Source of the DNA: JBDHWG01 sp046328525
Lineage (GTDB): Bacteria; Chloroflexota; Anaerolineae; Epilineales; JAHCIE01
Assembly (NCBI GenBank): GCA_046328525.1
Contig: JAXLWK010000003.1
Coordinates: 806,001-870,000, forward strand
Direction: 5' to 3'
Length of the DNA stretch: 64,000 nt
Shown here: positions 44,117 through 51,923 of the stretch, in pieces
Layout of the letters: every line of letters begins with the position of its first letter
Numbering within the stretch: position 1 is the stretch's first letter
The notes under the pieces: model-generated
What the model was told of the DNA's origin: nothing
The model's input: only the letters and a program-made list of their open reading frames with translations
Database searches by the model: none
Program-made: the position numbers and the translations under genes

Positions 44117-45835
44117 TTAGCTTTGGCCCGGCTGGGCCAGCTTGGCGCGCTCCTCGTCCACGAGCACGCGCCGCAAAACCTTGCCGACCTGGGTCTTGGG
44201 CAGCTCTGTGCGGAACTCGATGGTGGACGGGACTTTGTAAGGCGCAAGGTTCTCCTTGCAGTAATCGCGGATCTCGTCCTCGGTCGCCGTCACGCCCGGC
44301 TTGAGCACGACGTAGGCCTTGACCGTCTCGCCTCGGTACGGGTGGGGAATGCCCGCCACCACGGCCTCAGCCACCTTCGGGTGCTTGTAGAGCACCTCCT
44401 CGACATCGCGCGGGTAGATGTTGTAGCCGGAGGCGATGATCATGTCCTTCTTGCGGTCCACGATAGAGAAGTACCCCTCGTCGTCCATCACCGCAATGTC
44501 GCCGGTCATCAGCCAGCCATCCTCGGTAACGGTCTTGGCCGTCTCCTCAGGCTTGTTCCAGTAGCCTAGCATCACCTGCGGCCCGCGTACCCACAGCTCA
44601 CCAGGCTGGCCGTCGGGCGCATCCGTGCGCGAGTCCAGGTCCACGATCCTGGCCTCGACGTCCGGGAATGGGACGCCGATGCTGCCGGACTTGCGCTTGC
44701 CGAAGACCGGGTTGCAGTGGGTCACCGGGGCGGCCTCGGTCAGACCGTAGCCCTCGACCAGCCGCCCGCCGGTTACCTCGCCGAACTTCTCCTGCACCTC
44801 CATCGGGAGCGGGGCTGAGCCGGAGATGCACGCCTTAACGGTGCGCAGGTTGTACTTGTCACGGTCCTTGTGGTTGAGGATGCCGATGTACATCGCCGGT
44901 ACACCGGGGAACAGCGTTACGTGTTCCTTCTCGATGGTCTGGAGCAGGAAGTCGAGGCGGCGCGGGTCGGGCACCACCAGCATCCTCGCGCCGATGTAGA
45001 TGCCGTAGAGCATCGCGATCGTCATGCCGTACACGTGGAAGAAGGGGATTGCGCCTAGCATGACCTCGCCGCCGGCGACGGACTTGGGCAGCCAGGCGTT
45101 GGTCTGGACGACGTTGGAGACGATGTTGCGCTGGCTCAACATCGCCGCCTTCGGCACGCCCGTCGTCCCGCCGGTGTACTGGAACAGCGCGACATCGTCG
45201 GGCGCGACCTCGACCCCCGGCGCTTTCTTCCCCTCCTGGATGAGCGCCTTCATCGAGTAGACGCCGCCGCCGGTGGCTGGCTCTTGCCAGGCGCGTTCCT
45301 TCTTCTGCGTGCGCTTCACGAGCATATGGTAGGGGAAATCAGCGCCCTCGTGGATGTAGGTGACGATGGCGCGCTTGGTGGGCGTCTCGGCCTGGATCGC
45401 CTTGAACCGATCGTAGATCATGTTGTAGAGGACAATCGTCTCCGCGCCCGAGTCGTTGAGTTGGTGCTTCAGCTCAGGCGACGTGTAGGTCGGGTTGACG
45501 TTGACGACCACGGCCCCGATCTTCATCGCCCCCAGGAACGCGATGACGAACTGCGGCGTGTTGGGCAGCATGATCGCCACCCGGTCGCCCTTCCGCACGC
45601 CGAGGCCATACAGCCCCCCGGCGAAGGCGTCCACCGCTTCTTGCAGCTCGCGGTAAGTCATCTTGCCGCCGATGGTCAGGCGACCGCCGGCTGCGTAGCG
45701 CAGCAGGAACTTGACTGCGGTCTTGCCGCTGTACTTGCGTGCACTCTCGCGGAACATGGCGTAGAGCGACTCGGACGGGTAGGTCAACGTCGCGGGCACG
45801 CCAGGCTCGTAGCTCTTGATCCACGGTTTATCCAT
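44117..45835 (-). CDS. fadD: long-chain fatty-acid-CoA ligase
   Basis: A 572-residue AMP-forming acyl-CoA synthetase. The P-loop-like YTGGTTGVPKAAMLSQ, the GYGLTEAAPVTHCNP motif, WLMTGDIAVMDDEGYFSIVDRKKDMI and the final catalytic-Lys region (KTQVGKVLRR) are all present. It activates fatty acids for degradation or storage. AAGGAGAC precedes the ATG. Its promoter carries a TGACGC-N3-GCGTCA-type site that also marks the phasin and phaR promoters. A leader of about 200 bases contains a small perfect palindrome (46022-46035). Confidence 0.94.
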   Translation of the reverse strand: MDKPWIKSYEPGVPATLTYPSESLYAMFRESARKYSGKTAVKFLLRYAAGGRLTIGGKMTYRELQEAVDAFAGGLYGLGVRKGDRVAIMLPNTPQFVIAFLGAMKIGAVVVNVNPTYTSPELKHQLNDSGAETIVLYNMIYDRFKAIQAETPTKRAIVTYIHEGADFPYHMLVKRTQKKERAWQEPATGGGVYSMKALIQEGKKAPGVEVAPDDVALFQYTGGTTGVPKAAMLSQRNIVSNVVQTNAWLPKSVAGGEVMLGAIPFFHVYGMTIAMLYGIYIGARMLVVPDPRRLDFLLQTIEKEHVTLFPGVPAMYIGILNHKDRDKYNLRTVKACISGSAPLPMEVQEKFGEVTGGRLVEGYGLTEAAPVTHCNPVFGKRKSGSIGVPFPDVEARIVDLDSRTDAPDGQPGELWVRGPQVMLGYWNKPEETAKTVTEDGWLMTGDIAVMDDEGYFSIVDRKKDMIIASGYNIYPRDVEEVLYKHPKVAEAVVAGIPHPYRGETVKAYVVLKPGVTATEDEIRDYCKENLAPYKVPSTIEFRTELPKTQVGKVLRRVLVDEERAKLAQPGQS

Positions 45836-46041
45836 CGTCAGTCTCCTTCGACAGCGGGCTGGACAGCAGGCGCTCTATAATCAGCTGGGGTCCATATCGG
45901 CGGTGGAACGGGCAATCCCAATCGTCGGGCGGCTCCAGGCACGTGAGGCGAGTCGGCCGACGGTCGGGTGGGAGAGATTCGAGTCTTGAGATGCGACATT
46001 GCCTCTCGAACGCGCAAGGCCGGGCAAAGTTGCCCAAACTG

Positions 46042-46070
46042 ATTATAACATTAACAACGCACTGCGTCAA
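46042..46070 (-). promoter_or_regulatory. promoter of fadD-AOR
   Basis: On the minus strand TTGACG (46070-46065), a 17-base spacer and TATAAT (46047-46042). Confidence 0.75.
46055..46069. promoter_or_regulatory. shared operator, site 1 (fadD)
   Basis: CAACGC-ACT-GCGTCA. It overlaps the fadD -35 box. The right half is perfect; the left half has two changes from TGACGC. Confidence 0.6.
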
Positions 46071-46088
46071 GAGAATTACCCGCCGGAA

Positions 46089-46103
46089 TGACGCATCGCA
46101 TCA
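46089..46103. promoter_or_regulatory. shared operator, site 2 (phasin upstream)
   Basis: TGACGC-ATC-GCATCA, 17 bases upstream of the phasin -35 box. One change in the right half. Confidence 0.6.
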
Positions 46104-46120
46104 AAATTATGTGTGAGGGC

Positions 46121-46149
46121 TTGACATTCGAATCCACAGGTGCTATAAT
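46121..46149 (+). promoter_or_regulatory. consensus promoter of the phasin gene
   Basis: TTGACA, a 17-base spacer and TATAAT. A perfect sigma70 consensus, suiting a highly expressed granule protein. Confidence 0.88.
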
Positions 46150-46154
46150 GATTG

Positions 46155-46169
46155 TGACGCGATGCGTTA
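46155..46169. promoter_or_regulatory. shared operator, site 3 (phasin start)
   Basis: TGACGC-GAT-GCGTTA, placed on the predicted transcript start, so a bound protein would block initiation. Confidence 0.65.
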
Positions 46170-46226
46170 TAAGACTTTCAAAGTCTAAATCCAATTCGGG
46201 GCCGCGCCAGGCGGCAAGGAGATACC

Positions 46227-46709
46227 ATGGAAGCGAAAGTTACTACGAAAAAGGTCAAGGCCCCCGCGGTCGAGGTACCGGTGAAGGCTGAGGTGGCTGT
46301 GGATGGCGAGCAGGTCGTCGAGGCCGCTGAGGCCGCCGCCGAGCCGGTGAAGGGCGTGCTCCAGATGGTGCCGCACGAGGTTCGCCGCGTTTACCTCGCC
46401 TCGATCGGCGCCCTGTCCATGGCGTGGGACGAGACCGAGAGCATGTTCAACAAGCTCGTGGACGAAGGTGAGACCGCCGAGAAGAGCGGCCGCCAGTGGT
46501 TCAAGCGCGTCGCCAAGGAGAGCAAGGAGACGCAGGAGAAGGTCACCGGCCAGGTGGACGAGCGCTTTGAGAAGAGCCAGGACCGCGTCGAGCAGACCGT
46601 CGAGAAGGTCCTGACGCGCCTGAACGTGCCGACCAAAGCTGACATTGACCGCCTGTCGCGCCAGATCGTTGAGCTGTCGCAGAAGGTCGAAGAGCTGAAG
46701 ACGAAGTAG
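46227..46709 (+). CDS. phasin-like polyhydroxyalkanoate granule protein
   Basis: A 160-residue, highly helical, Lys/Glu/Ala/Val-rich protein. The N-terminal 50 residues are Ala/Val/Pro-rich. A central amphipathic part (VRRVYLASIGALSMAWDETESMFNKLVDEGE) resembles phasin/granule-associated proteins, and the C-terminal coiled coil ends LNVPTKADIDRLSRQIVELSQKVEEL. The same end pattern (LNIPTRADVKRLSTQLEEL) occurs in the PhaR-like protein next door, which supports a shared granule or oligomerisation role. AAGGAGATA precedes the ATG. No PHA synthase is in the window. Confidence 0.8.
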   Translation: MEAKVTTKKVKAPAVEVPVKAEVAVDGEQVVEAAEAAAEPVKGVLQMVPHEVRRVYLASIGALSMAWDETESMFNKLVDEGETAEKSGRQWFKRVAKESKETQEKVTGQVDERFEKSQDRVEQTVEKVLTRLNVPTKADIDRLSRQIVELSQKVEELKTK

Positions 46710-46748
46710 ACTTCCCGGCATTCGCCGGTCGCGATGACGAGCCAACGA

Positions 46749-46803
46749 CCCAGGCGTGCACGGGGCGGGCAACGCCGCCGTGCACGCCTGGGCCGCCGTT
46801 TAG
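46749..46803 (+). terminator. strong hairpin after the phasin gene
   Basis: CCCAGGCGTGCACGG and its exact complement (46778-46792) with an inner GGCG/CGCC stem, ending near GTTTAGG. The stem is long but the T-run is poor, so it may attenuate or protect the message. Confidence 0.55.
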
Positions 46804-46822
46804 GGCGTTTCTGCGCTCTAGC

Positions 46823-46850
46823 TTGACGCATCACGTCAAGAGGATATAAT
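46823..46850 (+). promoter_or_regulatory. promoter of phaR
   Basis: TTGACG, a 16-base spacer and TATAAT. Confidence 0.7.
46824..46838. promoter_or_regulatory. shared operator, site 4 (phaR)
   Basis: TGACGC-ATC-ACGTCA, overlapping the phaR -35 box in the same arrangement as at fadD. Confidence 0.6.
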
Positions 46851-46891
46851 CAGACGTGAGTACAACCGAACTGACGCAAAAGGCGCCCGCC

Positions 46892-47503
46892 ATGCACGTT
46901 ATCAAGCGCTACCCCAACAGAAAGCTCTACGACACAGAGGCGAAAGCCTATGTCACACTGGACGGCATCGCCGAGCTGATCCGAGTCGGCGATGATGTTC
47001 AGGTCGTGGATCACGAGAGCGGCGAAGACCTGACCACGGTCACCCTATCCCAGATCATCCTCGAGCAAGAGAAACGCCAGGTGGGCGCGCTCCCCAAAGT
47101 CGTCCTGACTTCGCTCATCCAGACTGGCGGCGATACGCTGGACATGTTCAAGCGCTCATTTTACTCGTCGCTGGGCGCTGTCCGGCTGATCGAGGAAGGC
47201 ATCGAAAAGCGCCTTGATACCATGGTCCGCCGCGGGCAGATGCCCGAAGCCGAGGCCCAGTCGCTGCGGGAGAAGTTGCTCCGCTACACCCACGACCTCT
47301 ACCCCGACGAAGACACACTCAGTAGCCCGATGGACGCGGCCTTCGACCGCCTCAACATCCCCACGCGCGCCGACGTCAAACGTCTCAGCACGCAGCTGGA
47401 GGAGTTGGCATTGAAGCTGGATGCCCTGCTGGAGGCCGAAGCCACCAAGTCTACGGAACAGCACACGTCCGATCGTCCGTCCGACCCACCGACATCCGAG
47501 TAG
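46892..47503 (+). CDS. phaR: PHA accumulation regulator PhaR-like
   Basis: A 203-residue protein with the PhaR DNA-binding domain at the N-terminus (VIKRYPNRKLYDTEAKAYVTLDGIAELIRVGDDVQVVDHESGEDLTTVTLSQIILEQE), followed by a helical region (VLTSLIQTGGDTLDMFKRSFYSSLGAV) and a coiled-coil C-terminus. In PHA-storing bacteria PhaR binds both granules and phasin promoters and is released from DNA when polymer is present. ATG 46892 has AAAAGG eight bases upstream. A GTG at 46856 right at the predicted transcript start is a leaderless alternative. The operator at 46824 suggests autoregulation. Confidence 0.87.
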   Translation: MHVIKRYPNRKLYDTEAKAYVTLDGIAELIRVGDDVQVVDHESGEDLTTVTLSQIILEQEKRQVGALPKVVLTSLIQTGGDTLDMFKRSFYSSLGAVRLIEEGIEKRLDTMVRRGQMPEAEAQSLREKLLRYTHDLYPDEDTLSSPMDAAFDRLNIPTRADVKRLSTQLEELALKLDALLEAEATKSTEQHTSDRPSDPPTSE

Positions 47504-47538
47504 CTTTCCACTACATCAAAGGCCGACGGGAGACAAAG

Positions 47539-48858
47539 GTGTCGCAGAAGTTCGCAACCTCGCGTACAGACAAGACTGCACTGGTACTGGCTGGCGGCGG
47601 TTTGACCGGGGCTGTGTATGAGATGGGAGCGCTGCGCGCCATTGACGACCTGCTCGTCGAGCTTGACACGACCCAGTTCGACATCTACGTCGGGACCAGC
47701 GCGGGCGCTCTGGTGTGTTCGTTTCTTGCCAACGGTGTCTCGCCGGGCGAGATGATCCGGGGTATCGAAGGCCAGCACCCCTACTTCCGCGGCCCGAAAC
47801 CGCACGAGCTGTTCAACCTCAACATTGAGGAGATGCTATCGGGCGCTGGCCGCCTGCCGTGGGTGAGCTGGCGCGCCATGCGCTACTATCTCCAGCATAT
47901 GCGCGACACAAGCCCCACCGACGTCCTCCTCAGCATGAGCGAGATCCTGCCCTCCGGCCTGTACGACAACTTGACCCTCGCGCGCTACATGCACGAGACA
48001 CTCATCGCCGCCGGGGGCACCGACAACTTCACCGAGTTGGAACGCGAACTGTACATCGTCGCCACCGACGTGGACACGGGCGCTCGCGTTGTGTTCAGCC
48101 GCGACAATCCGGAGGCCCCCATCTCTCGCGCGGTGGCCGCATCCAGCGCTGTGCCGATTCTGTACAAGCCGGTTCGCATCGGCAATCGGGATTACATGGA
48201 TGGCGGTGTGCGCGGTCCGGCAAGCCTGGATGTCGCCATTGAACACGGCGCCACCCTGGTCGTGGTGGTCAACCCCTCGGTGCCGCTGGACAACGAACAG
48301 CGGACGGGCATCCCGTTCTACGAGGCGGAAAAGGACCGCATCAGCCAGAAGGGCCTCTCGGCCATTGCGGCCCAGGTCTACCGCACACTGTTCCACGCTG
48401 GCTTGCAGTACCACCTGAAGCAGGTGCAGCGCCAACATCCGGAAGTCACGGTCATCCTCATCGAGCCGTCGCCGACAGACACGACGATGTTCTTCTTCAA
48501 CGCCATGCGCTACTCCTCGCGCATGACCATCGCGCAGCATGGCTACGAGTCGGTCACGCTCAATCTCGCCAAGGACTACTACCGCTACAAGCAGGCGCTC
48601 GCTCGCTATGGCATCACCATCTCGCCGCGCCTCGTCAACGAGGAGCTGGAGTTCATTGCCCAAGCGGGCGGCCATCCGGACGCGATTCGCTCGGTGATGG
48701 AGCGCATCGCCAACCAGCCGCGCCCGGTGCCCGAGCTTACGCACCGCTTGCAACAGACGCTGAGCAGTCTCGAAGCCGTGCTCAGCCAGCACGCCAACGG
48801 CAGTCAGCCGCCCACCAATGGCGCGGCGGAAGAGGCTCCGGCACGGCAGCGGGCGTGA
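47539..48858 (+). CDS. patatin-like phospholipase
   Basis: A 439-residue patatin-family hydrolase. It has the oxyanion glycine run VLAGGGLTGAVYEMGAL, the nucleophile elbow GTSAG and the catalytic Asp in YMDGGVRG. The C-terminal 190 residues are helical, with a polar tail. It would cleave acyl esters. In this position behind phasin and phaR it could act on lipids or granule-bound polymer, but that is inference. The GTG at 47539 has GGGAG upstream. It ends before a bidirectional terminator. Confidence 0.88.
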   Translation: MSQKFATSRTDKTALVLAGGGLTGAVYEMGALRAIDDLLVELDTTQFDIYVGTSAGALVCSFLANGVSPGEMIRGIEGQHPYFRGPKPHELFNLNIEEMLSGAGRLPWVSWRAMRYYLQHMRDTSPTDVLLSMSEILPSGLYDNLTLARYMHETLIAAGGTDNFTELERELYIVATDVDTGARVVFSRDNPEAPISRAVAASSAVPILYKPVRIGNRDYMDGGVRGPASLDVAIEHGATLVVVVNPSVPLDNEQRTGIPFYEAEKDRISQKGLSAIAAQVYRTLFHAGLQYHLKQVQRQHPEVTVILIEPSPTDTTMFFFNAMRYSSRMTIAQHGYESVTLNLAKDYYRYKQALARYGITISPRLVNEELEFIAQAGGHPDAIRSVMERIANQPRPVPELTHRLQQTLSSLEAVLSQHANGSQPPTNGAAEEAPARQRA

Positions 48859-48888
48859 CACGGCCCGGCGCAGGCAACCGAATAAACG

Positions 48889-48932
48889 AAACAGCGGACG
48901 AAGGTGTGTTGCCCTTCGTCCGCTGTTTTGTG
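48889..48932. terminator. bidirectional terminator between convergent genes
   Basis: AAACAGCGGACGAAGG and its exact complement across an eight-base loop, followed by TTTTG. The reverse reading ends in TTTCGTTT, so it serves both the patatin gene and the GH1 gene. Confidence 0.9.
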
Positions 48933-48937
48933 CAGGG

Positions 48938-48967
48938 GTAGGGACGCGCCAGGGCGCGTGATGCTAC
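48938..48967. repeat. GTAG...CTAC palindrome, type E
   Basis: GTAGGGACGCGCC-ag-GGCGCGT then GATGCTAC. The final CTA is the stop codon of the GH1 gene. Confidence 0.6.
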
Positions 48968-50319
48968 GACGCTGGCCCCGCGAGGCCGTTGGCGGCGATC
49001 ACGTTGCGATACCACGTGGCGCTGTCCTTGGGAATCCGCTCCAGCGTCGCGTAGTCCACGTACACAAGCCCGAAGCGCTGGCTGTACCCAAGCGACCATT
49101 CGAAGTTGTCCATGAACGACCACACGAAATAGCCGCGCAGTGGAACCCCCGCCGCGATCGCCGCGTGCGCCGCGCGCAGGTAGCCATCCAGGTAGGCAAT
49201 GCGACGCGGGTCGTGCACCGCGCCATCGCTCACGACGTCGGGGAAGGCGGCGCCATTTTCCGCCAGGTACATCGCGCCGGGCGCGTAGTCGCGGTGCAGC
49301 CGCTCCAGAAGCATTCGCATCCCATCCGGGACGACCGGCCAGCCCATCGTCGTCAGCTCGTAGCCGCGCGCCGCCAGCTCGTCCTGGGACAGCTGACCAA
49401 AGCCCAGCGGCGACTCTGGGTCGGCGCGGACAAAGGCCGGCGAGTACGTGTTGACCCCCAGGAAGTCAGTGGGAACCGCGATGGCCTCCATGTCGCCGGG
49501 GTGGATAGTTGGGGCGGCGCTGCCGTAGAGCGCGAGCATGTCCGCCGGGTAGCCGCGCCCATAGAGCGGGTCCAGGAACCACCGATTCATGAAGCCGTCG
49601 AAGCGCTGCGCCGCCAGCGCGTCCTCCACCGCGTCGCTCGCCGGTATGACAGCGTGCGGGTTCGGGACGATGCCGACCTGCGCCCCCTGGCTGGCCGCGC
49701 GGATGATGGGCACAGAGCGCCCGTGGGAGACCAGCACGTTGTGGGCGACGGTCAGCGCCAGGGCCAGGTCCTCGTAACCGGGGGCGTGCATGCCGAGCAG
49801 GTTGCCGAGAAAGGCGACCACCCACGGCTCGTTGTGCGTCATCCAGTTCTTGACGCGGTCGCCGAGGCGCTTGGCGACGATATCGGTATACGTCACGAAC
49901 GCCTCGATGGTGTCGCGGCTCGCCCAGCCCCCGCGGTCCTGCAACGCCTGGGGCAGGTCCCAGTGGTAGAGCGTCACCCACGGCGTAACGCCGGCCGCCA
50001 GCAGCGCATCCACCAGCCGGTCGTAGAAATCCAGGCCGGCCCCATTGATGCGCCCGACGCCGTCAGGCAAAATCCGCGGCCAGGCGACGGAGAAGCGATA
50101 CGCGCCGACGCCTAGCTCGCGGAGCAGCGCCACATCCCCCTGCCAGCGGTGGTAGTGATCGTCGGCGACGTCGCCGGTCTCGCCGTTGAGTATCTTGCCC
50201 GGCGTGTGGCTGAACGTGTCCCAGATAGACACACCGCGCCCATCGGCGTCCACCGCCCCTTCGATCTGATAGGACGCCGTCGCCGTCCCCCACACAAAAT
50301 CCTTCGGAAATGTGATCAA
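48964..50319 (-). CDS. beta-glucosidase, GH1 family
   Basis: A 451-residue GH1 enzyme. The N-terminal signature FPKDFVWGTATASYQIEGAVDADGRGVSIWDTFSH, the acid/base Glu in MTHNEPW and the nucleophile Glu in YLAENGAAF are present, as are the substrate-binding HWDLPQ and NFEWSLGY...RFGLVYVDY. It has no signal peptide, so it is cytoplasmic, hydrolysing beta-linked disaccharides or aryl glycosides. It is the last gene of a leftward run. Confidence 0.96.
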   Translation of the reverse strand: MITFPKDFVWGTATASYQIEGAVDADGRGVSIWDTFSHTPGKILNGETGDVADDHYHRWQGDVALLRELGVGAYRFSVAWPRILPDGVGRINGAGLDFYDRLVDALLAAGVTPWVTLYHWDLPQALQDRGGWASRDTIEAFVTYTDIVAKRLGDRVKNWMTHNEPWVVAFLGNLLGMHAPGYEDLALALTVAHNVLVSHGRSVPIIRAASQGAQVGIVPNPHAVIPASDAVEDALAAQRFDGFMNRWFLDPLYGRGYPADMLALYGSAAPTIHPGDMEAIAVPTDFLGVNTYSPAFVRADPESPLGFGQLSQDELAARGYELTTMGWPVVPDGMRMLLERLHRDYAPGAMYLAENGAAFPDVVSDGAVHDPRRIAYLDGYLRAAHAAIAAGVPLRGYFVWSFMDNFEWSLGYSQRFGLVYVDYATLERIPKDSATWYRNVIAANGLAGPAS

Positions 50320-50341
50320 CTTTTGGGCCTCATTTGTTTCT

Positions 50342-50381
50342 GCCGCAGCGGGCTGAGTCGCACTGCTTCGCCCGCTGCGGC
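50342..50381. repeat. 11-bp inverted repeat between GH1 and LLM genes
   Basis: GCCGCAGCGGG and its exact complement separated by 18 bases. No T-run on either side. Confidence 0.55.
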
Positions 50382-50395
50382 TGTCAGGTCTACGA

Positions 50396-51313
50396 TCAGC
50401 TAAAGTGCGGCAACACCTGCGCCGCCAGGGTCTCCAACCCGCCGATGTCGTCCAGGTCCAGCCATTGGAACATCAGGCGCTGCACGCCGACCTCGGCCAG
50501 GCGGCCAAGCTGCTCCACAACCTCGCTCGGCGTGCCGACGATGATGCCACGCCCGCGCAGCTCGTCCGCCGACCGCCCGGCCAGCCGCGCCGTCACCTCC
50601 GCCGGCGTCGCGCCGAACACGCTGCCGGTCATGAGCGAGCGCCGAATCGAGGCCGGCGCGCGGCCGCGCTCCTCGGCCAGCTCGTCGAGGTGGGCCGTCA
50701 GCTCGGCAAACTTCGCCGCCGGAATGAACACACCATTCCACTCGTCGGCATACTGCGCTGCCAGCGGCAGGGTGCGCTTCGGCCCGTTGCCGCCGATGAG
50801 GAGGGGCGGCCCGCCGGGACGCTGGGGCCGCGGCAGGAGAATCGCATCGCGCAGGTGGTAGGTCTCGCCGTCGAACGACACCGGTGTGTCGCTGTGCAGC
50901 AGGCGGCTGATCACCTCGACCCCCTCCTGGAAGCGGCGCATGCGGGCCGGAACGTCCAGCAGGTCGAAGCCAAAAGCGTTGTGCTCCCGCACCTGCCAGC
51001 CCGCGCCGACGCCCAGGGTGAGCCGCCCGCCGGATAGGTCGTCCACGTCCTTCCCGATGCGCGCCGTGAAGGCCGGGTTACGGAAGGACACCGGTGTCAC
51101 AATCGGGCCGAACTCGATGCGTTGCGTGTGGCCGGCGAGCCACGTGAGGGACGTCCAGAGCTCTAGCGAGTCAATGTCCGGCCCTTCGGCATTGGTGAAG
51201 TGATCCGAGCGGTACAGCCCGGCAAACCCTAGCTCCTCCACGGCGCGGGCGATGCGCTGCCACTTCGGCCACGTCAGCCCGTTCTGCCCCTCCAGCATGA
51301 TGGCGAGATCCAT
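50396..51313 (-). CDS. LLM class flavin-dependent oxidoreductase (1)
   Basis: A 305-residue luciferase-like monooxygenase-family TIM barrel (FMN or F420 dependent). Motifs: GLYRSDHFTN, IEFGPIVTPVSFRNPAFTARIGKDVDDLSGGRLTLGVGAGW and PLLIGGNGPKRTL. The substrate is unknown. It starts six bases after the nitroreductase stop, and a second, distant LLM gene is two genes upstream. This suggests a flavin- or F420-linked pathway. Confidence 0.9.
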   Translation of the reverse strand: MDLAIMLEGQNGLTWPKWQRIARAVEELGFAGLYRSDHFTNAEGPDIDSLELWTSLTWLAGHTQRIEFGPIVTPVSFRNPAFTARIGKDVDDLSGGRLTLGVGAGWQVREHNAFGFDLLDVPARMRRFQEGVEVISRLLHSDTPVSFDGETYHLRDAILLPRPQRPGGPPLLIGGNGPKRTLPLAAQYADEWNGVFIPAAKFAELTAHLDELAEERGRAPASIRRSLMTGSVFGATPAEVTARLAGRSADELRGRGIIVGTPSEVVEQLGRLAEVGVQRLMFQWLDLDDIGGLETLAAQVLPHFS

Positions 51314-51319
51314 GGTCTG

Positions 51320-51910
51320 TTACCAGCTTTCCTTGTGAATGTAGACACTATCCGGCGTCCGGCCCCGCTTCAGCGACGGGGACGGCTGGTCCTCGGCGCC
51401 GTAGCCGATGGCGATGACGCCGACCGGCGTGACATCCGGCGGGATGCCCAGCAACTCCCGCAGCGCCGCCAGGTCATGCGCACCCGCGAAGGCCGCCGCC
51501 AGCCCTTCATCCACCACGGCCAGCAGTAGCACCATCACCGCGCACCCGACATCCATGAACCAGTACGGCACGGGCCACACGATCTCTGAGCCGTCGTCCT
51601 GAACCTTGTCGGCCTCCTGGTAGCGGCGGTGATAGGCGGTCTCGCTGGTGCACGGGATGACCAGGACTGGGGCCTGGGAGATGAACGGGTCAAAGCCCTT
51701 GGCAACGTAGGACTCTTCGCCGCACAGCTGCGCAATCGCGGCGCGCGTCTCGGGCTGCGTCACGATGACAAACGACTGGCCCTGGGTGAAGCCGGCGCTC
51801 GGCGCGTGGCGGGCGAGCTGCACCAGGCGTTCCACAACTTCTGGGGCGACCGGCTGCGGCGTGAAATGCCGCACCATGCGCCGATTCCTCACAACATCCT
51901 CGAACTCCAT
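51320..51910 (-). CDS. nitroreductase family protein
   Basis: A 196-residue FMN-dependent nitroreductase-fold protein: RNRRMVRHFTPQPVAPEVVERLVQLARHAPSAGFTQGQSFVIV binds FMN phosphate, and PPDVTPVGVIAIGYGAED is the C-terminal signature. The ATG at 51910 has GGAGGGAGAC directly upstream. It reduces nitro compounds, quinones or ene substrates; the true substrate is not apparent. Confidence 0.9.
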   Translation of the reverse strand: MEFEDVVRNRRMVRHFTPQPVAPEVVERLVQLARHAPSAGFTQGQSFVIVTQPETRAAIAQLCGEESYVAKGFDPFISQAPVLVIPCTSETAYHRRYQEADKVQDDGSEIVWPVPYWFMDVGCAVMVLLLAVVDEGLAAAFAGAHDLAALRELLGIPPDVTPVGVIAIGYGAEDQPSPSLKRGRTPDSVYIHKESW

Positions 51911-51923
51911 GTCTCCCTCCAGA

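Larger units (their letters stand above)
45836..46226. other. divergent control region of fadD and the phasin gene
   Basis: No gene. It holds the fadD promoter (46042-46070), the palindrome GGGCAA-ag-TTGCCC (46022-46035), three copies of the TGACGC-N3-GCGTCA site, the phasin promoter and its AAGGAGATA ribosome binding site. Confidence 0.75.

Noticed and set aside
42755..44569. 604-codon plus-strand frame opposite the AOR and fadD genes
   Set aside because: A shadow of GC-rich codons in two genes with clear family motifs on the other strand. The composition is Arg/Ala/His-rich without motifs.
45828..46070. 80-codon minus-strand frame upstream of fadD
   Set aside because: It contains the fadD promoter and leader, and its predicted start lies upstream of the transcript start.
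46841..46891. GTG at 46856 as the phaR start
   Set aside because: It lies on the predicted transcript start without a ribosome binding site. ATG 46892 has AAAAGG and matches the PhaR N-terminus. Leaderless use cannot be fully excluded.
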